24,905 bases of DNA from a virus: positions 1-24,905 of IMG/VR virus record IMGVR_UViG_3300025132_000273. One strand, given 5' to 3'. The notes under the pieces were generated by a model. It had not been told where the DNA came from and did no database searches. It saw only the letters and a list, made by a program, of their open reading frames with translations. How positions within the stretch are numbered: position 1 is the first letter of the stretch; every line of letters begins with the position of its first letter. Of this stretch, positions 5,792-12,080 are shown one piece after another. The translations under genes were made by a program, and so were the position numbers.

Positions 5792-6135
5792 AAACAAATA
5801 TAATATGTAGATTACAAGTTGAAGGACTACACTGGTGGTCTGAAGCTAGTAAGTATGAACCCACAATGGTGTATCTTGAATCACCACATAGGCATATGTT
5901 TCACGTTGAAGTCAAAAAAGAAGTTTTTCACGATGACCGAGATGTTGAGTTTATTGTGTTTAAAAGAAAAGTCAAAAAGTATTTAGAAGAAAAATATTAT
6001 GATGAACAATATGATTTGTGTAACTTCAAAGCAAGGTCTTGTGAAATGTTAGCTAAAGAATTACTCGAAGAATTTGATTTAGTGTATTGTTCAGTATTTG
6101 AAGATAACGAGAATGGAGCAGAAATATATGGGTAA
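5788..6135 (+). CDS. Divergent QueD/PTPS-fold protein
   Basis: Short (115 aa) member of the 6-pyruvoyl-tetrahydropterin-synthase fold. The zinc triad is intact: H15 in VEGLHWW and H34-x-H36 in SPHRHMFHVEV, and the late strand Glu is kept (E105, SVFEDNENGAEIYG). The nucleophile Cys expected four residues before the first His of HxH is absent (L30), and the catalytic Asp-His pair is not found. It should therefore bind zinc and perhaps a pterin or deazaguanine, but not do normal QueD chemistry. It could be a tailoring enzyme (for instance acting on the carboxyl of CDG) or a partner subunit for the QueD at 3390. Its start overlaps the preceding stop and its end overlaps the next gene by 8 bases. 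Confidence 0.75.
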   Translation: MKTNIICRLQVEGLHWWSEASKYEPTMVYLESPHRHMFHVEVKKEVFHDDRDVEFIVFKRKVKKYLEEKYYDEQYDLCNFKARSCEMLAKELLEEFDLVYCSVFEDNENGAEIYG

Positions 6136-7108
6136 AATAATTTACTTACCTCTTGAACATATTGAGTCAAGATACACAACTCATATGGACAGAGATATAT
6201 CAAACTATCTTGATAACTTAGATAGAGAATGTATCAAAGTTTATCCTGATATTCCCGTTCCTACAAGTATGAAAGCAGGAAGTTTTCTTGATGCTGAGTT
6301 TACAATCAGATTCAAAGCAGCTCAGATTGAAGAAGTGGCTAGATTATATCGGGAAGATGTAATTGACTCAGGTGATATTATTTGGAGTTCTGATTTATGG
6401 CATCCAGGACTTCCCGAAAGTATAGCTTATATGAATTACTTTGCTAAGAAAGATGTAAAGTTAAGAGGACTTATTCACGCGGGTAGTTTTACTGATACTG
6501 ATTTTGTGAGAGATATGGAACGATGGGCTAAAAACTTTGAAGATACTTTGTTTGATATTGCTGATGAAATTTATTGTGGTAGTGATTTTATAAAAAATGA
6601 TATTATAAAAAAACGAATGATAAATCCTGACAAGTTAGTTGTAACTGGATTTCCTTTAGATACAGAAAATCTTGATAAAGTTGAAAAGAAACCTAAAGAA
6701 GATATAGTAGTATTCTCAGGTAGAAACGTAGATGAAAAACAACCTTGGTTATTCAAACAAATGGAAGATAGATTAGGTGATGTTATAGGTAGTACTCAGT
6801 TCATCAATACTCTTGAACATAACTTTTCAAAAGATGAGTATTATGATTTGTTGAGTAGAGCTAAAGTTGTAGTAAGTTTTGCTTTACAAGAAAACTTTGG
6901 ATTCAGTATTGCCGAAGCTGTTTATCTAGGTTGTGTTCCTGTTGTTCCTAACAGATTGGTTTATCCTGAGTTTTATGGTGAACAATATTTGTATGATACT
7001 TTTGATACTGCTTGTAATAAAGTTAATATGGCTCTGAAAGGTAACTTATTAGCTCCATTACACGGTAGAGATTATCAAGAAGCTATAGAAAGGTGGTTCC
7101 GTGATTAA
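6128..7108 (+). CDS. GT4-type glycosyltransferase, queuosine mannosyltransferase-like
   Basis: GT-B-fold transferase of about 326 residues. The C-terminal donor domain begins near VVFSGRNVDEKQPWLF and carries the EX7E motif (E255-E263, QENFGFSIAEAVYLG), followed by CVPVVPNRLVYPEFYGEQYL. That last segment strongly recalls, from memory, the equivalent part of the GTDC1/QTMAN family that mannosylates queuosine in tRNA. The N-terminal half has IIWSSDLWHPG and FDIADEIYCGSDFIKNDI, the acceptor-domain pattern of GT4 enzymes. Start set at ATG 6128 because GGAG (6115-6118) is 9 bases upstream; an in-frame ATG at 6098 lies inside the previous gene. It sits directly before dpdA with an 8-base overlap, so its acceptor may be a deazaguanine in DNA or tRNA. 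The family is sure; the acceptor is inference. Confidence 0.85.
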   Translation: MGKIIYLPLEHIESRYTTHMDRDISNYLDNLDRECIKVYPDIPVPTSMKAGSFLDAEFTIRFKAAQIEEVARLYREDVIDSGDIIWSSDLWHPGLPESIAYMNYFAKKDVKLRGLIHAGSFTDTDFVRDMERWAKNFEDTLFDIADEIYCGSDFIKNDIIKKRMINPDKLVVTGFPLDTENLDKVEKKPKEDIVVFSGRNVDEKQPWLFKQMEDRLGDVIGSTQFINTLEHNFSKDEYYDLLSRAKVVVSFALQENFGFSIAEAVYLGCVPVVPNRLVYPEFYGEQYLYDTFDTACNKVNMALKGNLLAPLHGRDYQEAIERWFRD

Positions 7109-8303
7109 AACTAATTTTATTTATTTTCCTTCATTCTCAGCAGGTGAGATGGGTTCTAACTTTGTAAAAGACCATCGTTTTAGAAATGATATGACGATAC
7201 GATTTTATAGTGAAGAATATCCTGAAGAGTTTCAACACAATCAATTATTGATTACAGCTGGAGCGCATATGTCAGTAAAAGATTACAGAAACAAAATGGG
7301 ACTTACTGATAGAAATCTTGTTATGGGTGATTCAGGAGGATTTCAGTTCGCTTCTGGAGCTCTCAAATGGGACTTAAAATACAGAGATAAAATCTTTAAC
7401 TGGTTATCAGAAAATACTGATGTGGCTATGAACTTAGATTTACCTCCTCGTTTGAAGAATGAAGGTAAGTTTCACGAATGTTTAGATGTTAGTATTGACA
7501 ATTTTAAATACTTTCAATCAAAACAAGATGGTTCTACAAAGTTCTTAAACGTAGTACAAGGTGATGACGAACATACTTACAAACACTGGTACGACCAAGT
7601 CAAAGATTTTGATTTCAATGGTTGGGGTATCGGAGGTGCTGGTGGTAGTCTTTATCGTTTTATGTCAGGTGTCCATGCTCTATTACAAGGTAAAGAACAC
7701 TTGAATCCTCGTAATGAATACTTTCACATTCTTGGTACTTCTAAAATCAGAGACTTCTTGATGTTAATTCAATTACAGAAATCACTTGAGGATATTGGTT
7801 CCAATATTGTTGTAACGACTGATAGTTCGTCTCCTGACAGAGCTGTCGTTTTTGGTACATATTACACACGATTTAGTATAAAGAAAGCCACATTTGAATC
7901 AATCAACTTTCCAAGTGAAAAACATAATCCTGACATTATAGAGTGGTTTAGAGAAACACCTAATCAAGATTGGCCTCGTATGACTGCTTTTGATGATGTA
8001 CTTAGAGGACTTGTTTCTTGGAAAGATGTAGCTGACTGGAACACTCAATGTACTATGGGAATGAGATTACATAACTTCTATGTGTTTAAAGATGCTATCA
8101 GAAATGTAACTGAACTAATTTATGGACACGATTATATATTGAAACAAGCAGTAGATAGTGAAGTATATAAAGTATTGAGGTCCATTGATGATATGGTCAA
8201 GAGTGAAGACCCCTCAAGAGTATTCGAATCATATAAACAACTTTATATGAAAATGAGTAATACTAAAAAACAACCTACAAATTCAACACACAATTTCTTT
8301 TAA
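7101..8303 (+). CDS. dpdA: DpdA-like 7-deazaguanine DNA transglycosylase
   Basis: TGT-family base-exchange enzyme. The catalytic TIM barrel shows LVMGDSGGFQFASG (about 72-85; base-recognition Asp at about 77), AMNLDLPPR, LNVVQGDD, FNGWGIGGAGGS (about 172-183), YFHILGTSK and VVTTDSSSPDRAV (about 237-249), whose Asp is the likely nucleophile. The C-terminal region has NTQCTMGMRLHNFYVFKD, but the full TGT zinc set (CxCx2C...H) is not seen: only one Cys and one His remain, unlike tRNA-TGT. With the folE-queD-queE genes upstream it is best read as the enzyme that swaps guanine in phage DNA for a deazaguanine. It starts with GTG at 7101, 4 bases after AAGGTGG. A tRNA substrate cannot be excluded. 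Confidence 0.87.
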   Translation: MIKTNFIYFPSFSAGEMGSNFVKDHRFRNDMTIRFYSEEYPEEFQHNQLLITAGAHMSVKDYRNKMGLTDRNLVMGDSGGFQFASGALKWDLKYRDKIFNWLSENTDVAMNLDLPPRLKNEGKFHECLDVSIDNFKYFQSKQDGSTKFLNVVQGDDEHTYKHWYDQVKDFDFNGWGIGGAGGSLYRFMSGVHALLQGKEHLNPRNEYFHILGTSKIRDFLMLIQLQKSLEDIGSNIVVTTDSSSPDRAVVFGTYYTRFSIKKATFESINFPSEKHNPDIIEWFRETPNQDWPRMTAFDDVLRGLVSWKDVADWNTQCTMGMRLHNFYVFKDAIRNVTELIYGHDYILKQAVDSEVYKVLRSIDDMVKSEDPSRVFESYKQLYMKMSNTKKQPTNSTHNFF

Positions 8304-8312
8304 GGAGAAAAA

Positions 8313-9131
8313 ATGCAATTTACAGCAGAACAAATACAAGAAAATTGGGACAAACTAATCGGTATAATAGAAGATACCTTTGAAGGAGAAAGAAAAGAAA
8401 ATCTCTTGAAAATGTATGATTACTTTAAAGATAGAGCTATGTTTGCTCCTGCTAGTGGTGTTGTGTATTATCACAATGCTATACCTGGAGGTTATGTTGA
8501 CCATATTCTTAACATTACAGAATGTTCTCAAAAAATATATGAGATGTGGAAAGAAATGGGAGCTCATACAGACGAATATACTCTTGAAAATGTTATCTTT
8601 TGTGCTCTTCATCACGACTTAGGTAAGTTAGGTGATATGAAAGAGGATTACTATGTACCTAACGAGTCTGAATGGCATAGAATCAATCAGGGTAAAATGT
8701 ATGAGTATAATGACAAACTACATTATATGACCGTTACAGACAGAGCTGTTTGGTTACTAACTCAGTTTGATATTAAGATGAATCAAATCGAATATTTAGC
8801 TCTACGATTGACCGATGGAATGTATGAAGATGCTAATAAAGGATACTTGATGGGATTCGGTGAGGGTAAAAATCTTAAAACAAATTTACCTTTAATACTA
8901 CATCAAGCTGATATGATGGCTACAAGATTAGAAAAAGAACGTTATATGTTCAGTAAAGATTCTGATATAAATTATAGTGAGATTCTTAATCCTGAACTTA
9001 AAAAAGAACGTGAAGAACAAGAACAAAAATCAGTAAACACAATCAAAGAGGCTATCACTAAATCAGAAACTCCTGATATTTTATCAGAAAAGTCTAAAGA
9101 TTTGTTTAACGAATTATTTGGAGATAAATAA
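8313..9131 (+). CDS. HD-domain phosphohydrolase
   Basis: Metal-dependent phosphohydrolase of the HD superfamily. Ligands are visible in order: H54 and the GGYVDH segment (59-64; H64), H101-D102 in CALHHDLGK (98-105) and D200 in LHQADMMATRLE. The spacing H...GG(Y/L)xxH...HDxGK resembles the HD domain of YhaM-type 3'-5' exoribonucleases, but no RNA-binding OB domain precedes it. The C-terminal 50 residues are charged and probably disordered. It has an AAGGAG ribosome binding site 5 bases before the ATG. Substrate could be nucleotide, cyclic nucleotide or RNA. Position between dpdA and the late sigma factor suggests a nucleotide-pool or RNA-turnover role; unproven. Confidence 0.82.
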   Translation: MQFTAEQIQENWDKLIGIIEDTFEGERKENLLKMYDYFKDRAMFAPASGVVYYHNAIPGGYVDHILNITECSQKIYEMWKEMGAHTDEYTLENVIFCALHHDLGKLGDMKEDYYVPNESEWHRINQGKMYEYNDKLHYMTVTDRAVWLLTQFDIKMNQIEYLALRLTDGMYEDANKGYLMGFGEGKNLKTNLPLILHQADMMATRLEKERYMFSKDSDINYSEILNPELKKEREEQEQKSVNTIKEAITKSETPDILSEKSKDLFNELFGDK

Positions 9132-9391
9132 TGATAATAGAAATAGTATTAGGATTATTAGTCGTTATCGAGGGATATGTTATTTGGAACTTATTTAGAA
9201 AAACAGAATTTCTCGAAACTTGGGTAGAAGATTTTACACAAGTAATACAACAAGTAGATACAGATTTAAAAGAAATTGATTCAACAGGACATTTTGAATC
9301 TGATGATGAAATTGGTAGTATATTTGAGGCTATCAAAGATACCGTAAAACAATTAGAAACCTTCAAAGGAGAAGATGTAAATGCCAGCTAA
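9131..9391 (+). CDS. 86-aa N-terminally anchored membrane protein
   Basis: Residues 2-21 form one transmembrane helix (IIEIVLGLLVVIEGYVIWNLF). The rest is an acidic helical cytoplasmic tail with heptad-like spacing (ETWVEDFTQVIQQVDTDLKEID...). GGAG lies 7 bases before the ATG, which overlaps the HD gene stop. Its own stop overlaps the next gene by 11 bases. Proteins of this layout sit next to the late sigma factor in other aquatic T4-like phages as far as I recall; no function is known. Confidence 0.65.
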   Translation: MIIEIVLGLLVVIEGYVIWNLFRKTEFLETWVEDFTQVIQQVDTDLKEIDSTGHFESDDEIGSIFEAIKDTVKQLETFKGEDVNAS

Positions 9392-10112
9392 AGTTGTTAA
9401 GAAAAAAAGACGTAAAAAAAGTAAAGTATATTTTGGAACACCAGTACAAAATGCTATCATTAGGTACAATGAATGTTCAAGTCCCATAATACGAAATAGA
9501 ATTTATCGTGAACATATAGCTGCTGCTTTTGATAAATTAGCTGAAAACTTAATTCACACATTTAAGTTTTACTATTTTGATTATCCTTTTGAAGAAGTTA
9601 AACACGAAGTAGTATCTTTTTTAGTGATGCAGATGCCTAAATATAAAGCTGACAAAGGAAGAGCTTTCTCATATTTTTCTGTAATTGGTAAAAATTATTT
9701 GATTCTAAATAATAATAATAATTACAAAAAAATGAAAACACACGATGAAGTCAAAGTATTAGATTTCAAACGTAATGTTCTGAGTGAGTCTATACAAGAG
9801 GAAGCTGATGAATTTAACGTTCAGTTTGTAGACCAGATGTTAGAGTATTGGGACAATAATATTACTAATATCTTTCGTAGACAAAAAGATATTCTTGTAG
9901 CTGATGCTGTATTAGAATTGTTTAGACGTAGAAAAAATATCGAGAACTTCAACAAAAAAGCTCTTTATATTATGATTCGTGAAATGACAGGTTCTAATAC
10001 TCAACATATTACACGAGTGATAAATCAAATGAAACGTTATTACTTCAATATGATGGAGGAGTTTTCTGCAGTAGGTGAGATTGATACCTCTAATACTGGT
10101 TCGATATTTTAA
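9381..10112 (+). CDS. Late-transcription sigma factor (gp55-like)
   Basis: Reprograms host RNA polymerase to phage late promoters. After a very basic start (KVVKKKRRKKSK) comes the region-2-like core: YFGTPVQNAIIRYN, IAAAFDKLAENLIHTFKFYYFDYPFEEVKHEVVSFL and KGRAFSYFSVIGKNYLILNNNNNYKK (about residues 13-115), the recognisable signature of gp55-like sigma factors in T4-like phages. No region 4 is seen, as in gp55, so a sliding-clamp or co-activator partner is expected elsewhere in the genome. The presence of exact TATAAATA late boxes in this window agrees with it. A GGAG site is about 11 bases upstream. The stop is 5 bases before the UCA tRNA. Confidence 0.85.
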   Translation: MPAKVVKKKRRKKSKVYFGTPVQNAIIRYNECSSPIIRNRIYREHIAAAFDKLAENLIHTFKFYYFDYPFEEVKHEVVSFLVMQMPKYKADKGRAFSYFSVIGKNYLILNNNNNYKKMKTHDEVKVLDFKRNVLSESIQEEADEFNVQFVDQMLEYWDNNITNIFRRQKDILVADAVLELFRRRKNIENFNKKALYIMIREMTGSNTQHITRVINQMKRYYFNMMEEFSAVGEIDTSNTGSIF

Positions 10113-10117
10113 TTTAT

Positions 10118-10210
10118 GGCGACGATTGAGTAGCTGGTGCTCTCCTCGGTCTTCAACACCGTAGTGTAGTAGTTGATACTACAGGTAGGTTCGATTCCTA
10201 TCCGTCGCCG
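10118..10210 (+). tRNA. tRNA-UCA with selenocysteine-tRNA architecture
   Basis: A 93-base tRNA whose anticodon loop CTTCAAC (10151-10157), closed by CGGT/ACCG, gives UCA, the complement of UGA. Acceptor GGCGACG (10118-10124) pairs with CGTCGCC (10203-10209), with discriminator G10210. The 3' strand from T-loop to discriminator has 13 bases, as in bacterial tRNA-Sec (8+5); the eighth pair is either A10125-C10202 (mismatch) or G10184-C10202 extending the T-stem. The D-arm reads as a 6-bp stem (GAG, AGC with GCT, CTC; one bulged T10131) around a 4-base TGGT loop. The variable arm is long with 7 bp (10165-10171 with 10177-10183). U8 and A14 of ordinary tRNAs are missing. These are bacterial SelC features. 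It could charge serine and act as a UGA suppressor or Sec tRNA. CCA is not encoded. Confidence 0.82.
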
Positions 10211-10217
10211 CTAACAA

Positions 10218-10245
10218 AAAAAGGGAAGCCGAAACTTCCCTTTTT
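10218..10245. terminator. Bidirectional intrinsic terminator
   Basis: AAAAAGGGAAG (10218-10228) and CTTCCCTTTTT (10235-10245) pair perfectly around CCGAAA, giving a stem with an A tract before and a U tract after. It ends the plus-strand operon after the UCA tRNA and, read on the minus strand, also ends the 73-aa gene coming the other way. Confidence 0.88.
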
Positions 10246-10252
10246 AAGTGTC

Positions 10253-10274
10253 CAATAGTGTAGGAATACTATTG
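10253..10274. repeat. Inverted repeat between convergent genes
   Basis: CAATAGT (10253-10259) and ACTATTG (10268-10274) form 7-bp arms around an 8-base loop in the gap between the terminator and the end of the minus-strand gene. There is no U tract on either side. It may be a 3' stability hairpin for the minus-strand transcript or a protein site. Confidence 0.4.
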
Positions 10275-10287
10275 TACTATTTCGCTC

Positions 10288-10509
10288 CTACTTTCGAAAT
10301 AAACCCACCAACACCAACAAGGCGACGAGCCCGGCGAAACCCGATTCGCCAAACTTGTTTATGATGGATGTTAGGTTACCAATAACATTGACACCAAAGA
10401 TACCACTTCCAAAGATAACTTCAGATATAGCACCTATGGTTACAAAAGATAACAATAGATGAGCTAAGTCATCAATGTATCCTTTGACCGTTGTTACGAT
10501 TTCCTTCAT
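10288..10509 (-). CDS. 73-aa two-helix membrane protein, minus strand
   Basis: The only convincing minus-strand gene. Two hydrophobic helices are seen (LAHLLLSFVTIGAISEVIFG and FAGLVALLVLVGLF) joined by a Gly/Asn-rich loop, with a short basic C-terminus. Size and topology would suit a small holin or a membrane-bound virion or assembly protein; no family is certain, though similar proteins occur in aquatic T4-like phages as far as I recall. GGGAG sits 6 bases before the ATG. The 5' half of the plus-strand view (about 10318-10352) is richer in G+C than the surroundings. It faces the deazaguanine/sigma operon and shares its terminator. Two late-promoter boxes lie 105-145 bases upstream. Confidence 0.8.
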   Translation of the reverse strand: MKEIVTTVKGYIDDLAHLLLSFVTIGAISEVIFGSGIFGVNVIGNLTSIINKFGESGFAGLVALLVLVGLFRK

Positions 10510-10537
10510 GGTTTTCTCCCGTTAGTTAGAAAAAAAA

Positions 10538-10569
10538 GGCTACCCAGTAATTTTGCTAACCGAGTAACC
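10538..10569 (-). terminator. Minus-strand terminator or attenuator hairpin
   Basis: Read on the minus strand, GGTTACTCGG pairs with the distal TGGGTAGCC-side sequence through about 11 pairs including G-U pairs, and is followed by eight U. On the plus strand the G-U pairs become C-A mismatches, so the structure works only for minus-strand RNA. It lies between the late-promoter boxes and the start of the 73-aa gene. Confidence 0.6.
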
Positions 10570-10613
10570 TCCAATAATAACTATATTGTAAGTAAATAAT
10601 AAATTCTAATATA

Positions 10614-10621
10614 TATTTATA
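10614..10621 (-). promoter_or_regulatory. T4-type late promoter box (proximal)
   Basis: Exact TATAAATA on the minus strand, the -10 element recognised by gp55-type sigma factors, which this phage encodes. It points toward the 73-aa gene. The region is very AT-rich, so chance occurrence is possible. Confidence 0.5.
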
Positions 10622-10645
10622 TATTAAAGTTTTTAAACTACGATA

Positions 10646-10653
10646 TATTTATA
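10646..10653 (-). promoter_or_regulatory. T4-type late promoter box (distal)
   Basis: Second exact TATAAATA on the minus strand, 32 bases upstream of the first (about three helical turns), in the same orientation. Two exact copies in 40 bases make a late promoter for the minus-strand gene more likely. Confidence 0.5.
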
Positions 10654-10655
10654 AT
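10650..10655 (+). promoter_or_regulatory. Possible promoter -10 box of the structural operon
   Basis: Perfect TATAAT 25 bases before the first structural gene, with no recognisable -35 hexamer at 16-18 bases. It overlaps the minus-strand late box, so the two directions may compete. It is only a candidate; the plus strand has no exact TATAAATA here. Confidence 0.35.
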
Positions 10656-10680
10656 TGAGTAATAACATTTAAGGTAGATT

Positions 10681-11073
10681 ATGGCTATTGACTACGAAAT
10701 CTTTGAAGGAAAATCTCTTTCATCTCTTTTCAAAGACATATACGACAATACAGAATATAACAAAAAACAATTAGATATACTTACAAAAGAACTTGTTCAG
10801 TTCATCAAAGATGGTGATACAGCTGTACAATTAGTTCCTATGATAAAAGAATATCTTGAAATCAACGTTAAGAACGATGACCAACTTGTTAAGATGGCGG
10901 GTATTGTGCAAAGATTGATTTCAGCTGAAAACAAGGCTGGTTCTGAAAACGAGTTTGGTTTGTCAGAAGAAGAAAAAAGTCAACTATTAGCTGGAATGGA
11001 AGATACCATAAAAGACATTCAAATAGAATCAGACAAAATTCAAAATCGAATAGAATCAGTAAAAGGACAATAA
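10681..11073 (+). CDS. Conserved-type helical protein heading the structural operon
   Basis: A 130-residue, almost wholly helical acidic protein, starting DYEIFEGKSLSSLFKDIYDN and continuing with LVPMIKEYLEINVKNDDQLVKMAGIVQRL. Similar proteins stand at the head of baseplate clusters in aquatic T4-like phages, but I know of no assigned function. The last 40 residues look like a coiled coil. AAGG lies 6 bases before the ATG, and the stop abuts the next start. A chaperone or scaffold for the spike encoded next is possible; that is inference from position. Confidence 0.7.
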   Translation: MAIDYEIFEGKSLSSLFKDIYDNTEYNKKQLDILTKELVQFIKDGDTAVQLVPMIKEYLEINVKNDDQLVKMAGIVQRLISAENKAGSENEFGLSEEEKSQLLAGMEDTIKDIQIESDKIQNRIESVKGQ

Positions 11074-12072
11074 ATGTACAGAGAACGAAAGGGTGTTGAC
11101 ACGCATACCTCTATACCTTTAGACCGTTTAGGTACACCTCAACAAATTAGTTCATACATTAAAAAACTAATCAAAGCATCACAATACGATTTTCACGAAA
11201 CAGAACCTGTTGTTGTTGGTAAAGTATATTTAAATGATACAGGACTACAAGGAGCAATCAAGGGAAAATTTTCAATTTCGGGTGATGAAGTTGATAAAGT
11301 TTTTCCTTTGATGCCACATATTCAGATAATCCCAGTTGTTGGTGAACACGTCTTAACAGCTGAGTATAATGGAAAACTTTTTTATTTTTCGATAATCAAT
11401 AGAAAAAATTCAGTCAATGAAAATTCTATACCTGTTGATTTACCACCCGATACTAAATTCGGTAAGACTTTTTTTAAAAAAGATATTAGACATATTGAGG
11501 TAAATGAAGGTGATGTTGTTTTTGAAGGAAGATACGGTAATTCTATTAATATAGGATGTAATGATGCTAATAATTCACCAGTAATCAAGATAAGAGCCGG
11601 TCAAACTCTTGATTCTGATACTCGACAGATTACAGGAAAATCTGTAAAAGAAAATATCGATACAGATGCTTCTTCAATATACCTAACTTCAGCTGGTTTA
11701 CGTGATATTAAGTTTGATAATCAACAAATAACCGGAAAAAAAATACTAATAAAAAGTGATGGTATATTTATTAAAGGAAGTGATATTAGATTAGGTAGTG
11801 GTGATAATAACAATCTACAACCAGTTGTGAAGGGTAATGATTTAAAAGAATTACTTGACCCAATATTTGCAGCTCAACAATCTGTAAATCAAGCTACAAT
11901 AGCTAAAAACACAGCAGAAATTGTAGCTTCATCACCAGGAGGACCTACACCGAATCCTCAAAAAGTTGTTGACTTGACAAAAGAAAATAAAACACTTTTA
12001 CAACAAAATAAAGATTTACAAAATGCAATAAATAATTCCACTTATTTAAGTGATAAAGTAAAAACAATATAG
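11074..12072 (+). CDS. Baseplate central spike/hub protein, gp5-like OB domain
   Basis: Forms or caps the membrane-piercing spike at the tail tip. N-terminal residues 1-40 include a helical lead-in. Residues about 45-120 form an OB-type barrel (VVVGKVYLNDTGLQGAIKGKFSI...IIPVVGEHVLTAEYNGKLFYFSII). A beta-rich section follows, with HIEVNEGDVVFEGRYGNSINIGC and PVIKIRAGQ, a pattern seen in spike proteins of cyanophage-like T4 relatives. No lysozyme domain is present, unlike T4 gp5. Residues about 200-250 repeat short beta turns (IYLTSAGLRDIKF, ILIKSDGIFIKG) as in a beta-helix. The C-terminus is coiled-coil (LTKENKTLLQQNKDLQNAINN). Good fold call; exact T4 equivalence is uncertain. Confidence 0.72.
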   Translation: MYRERKGVDTHTSIPLDRLGTPQQISSYIKKLIKASQYDFHETEPVVVGKVYLNDTGLQGAIKGKFSISGDEVDKVFPLMPHIQIIPVVGEHVLTAEYNGKLFYFSIINRKNSVNENSIPVDLPPDTKFGKTFFKKDIRHIEVNEGDVVFEGRYGNSINIGCNDANNSPVIKIRAGQTLDSDTRQITGKSVKENIDTDASSIYLTSAGLRDIKFDNQQITGKKILIKSDGIFIKGSDIRLGSGDNNNLQPVVKGNDLKELLDPIFAAQQSVNQATIAKNTAEIVASSPGGPTPNPQKVVDLTKENKTLLQQNKDLQNAINNSTYLSDKVKTI

Positions 12073-12080
12073 GAGTTGTT

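Noticed and set aside
6098-6127. Upstream ATG for the glycosyltransferase
   Set aside because: The extra ten residues overlap the QueD-like gene and lack a ribosome binding site; ATG 6128 has GGAG at good spacing.
10118-10210. Genome-wide recoding of UGA by the UCA tRNA
   Set aside because: At least five genes in the window end in TGA, and reading through those stops gives only a few codons (18 at most, after queE) before the next stop. No gene here has an internal in-frame UGA, so UGA is still used as a stop; any Sec gene must lie outside the window.
10118-10210. Reading the same tRNA as Leu(CAA) or Ser(UGA)
   Set aside because: A CAA reading needs a stem with C-C and T-C mismatches. The CGGT/ACCG stem fixes a 7-base loop with UCA in positions 34-36.
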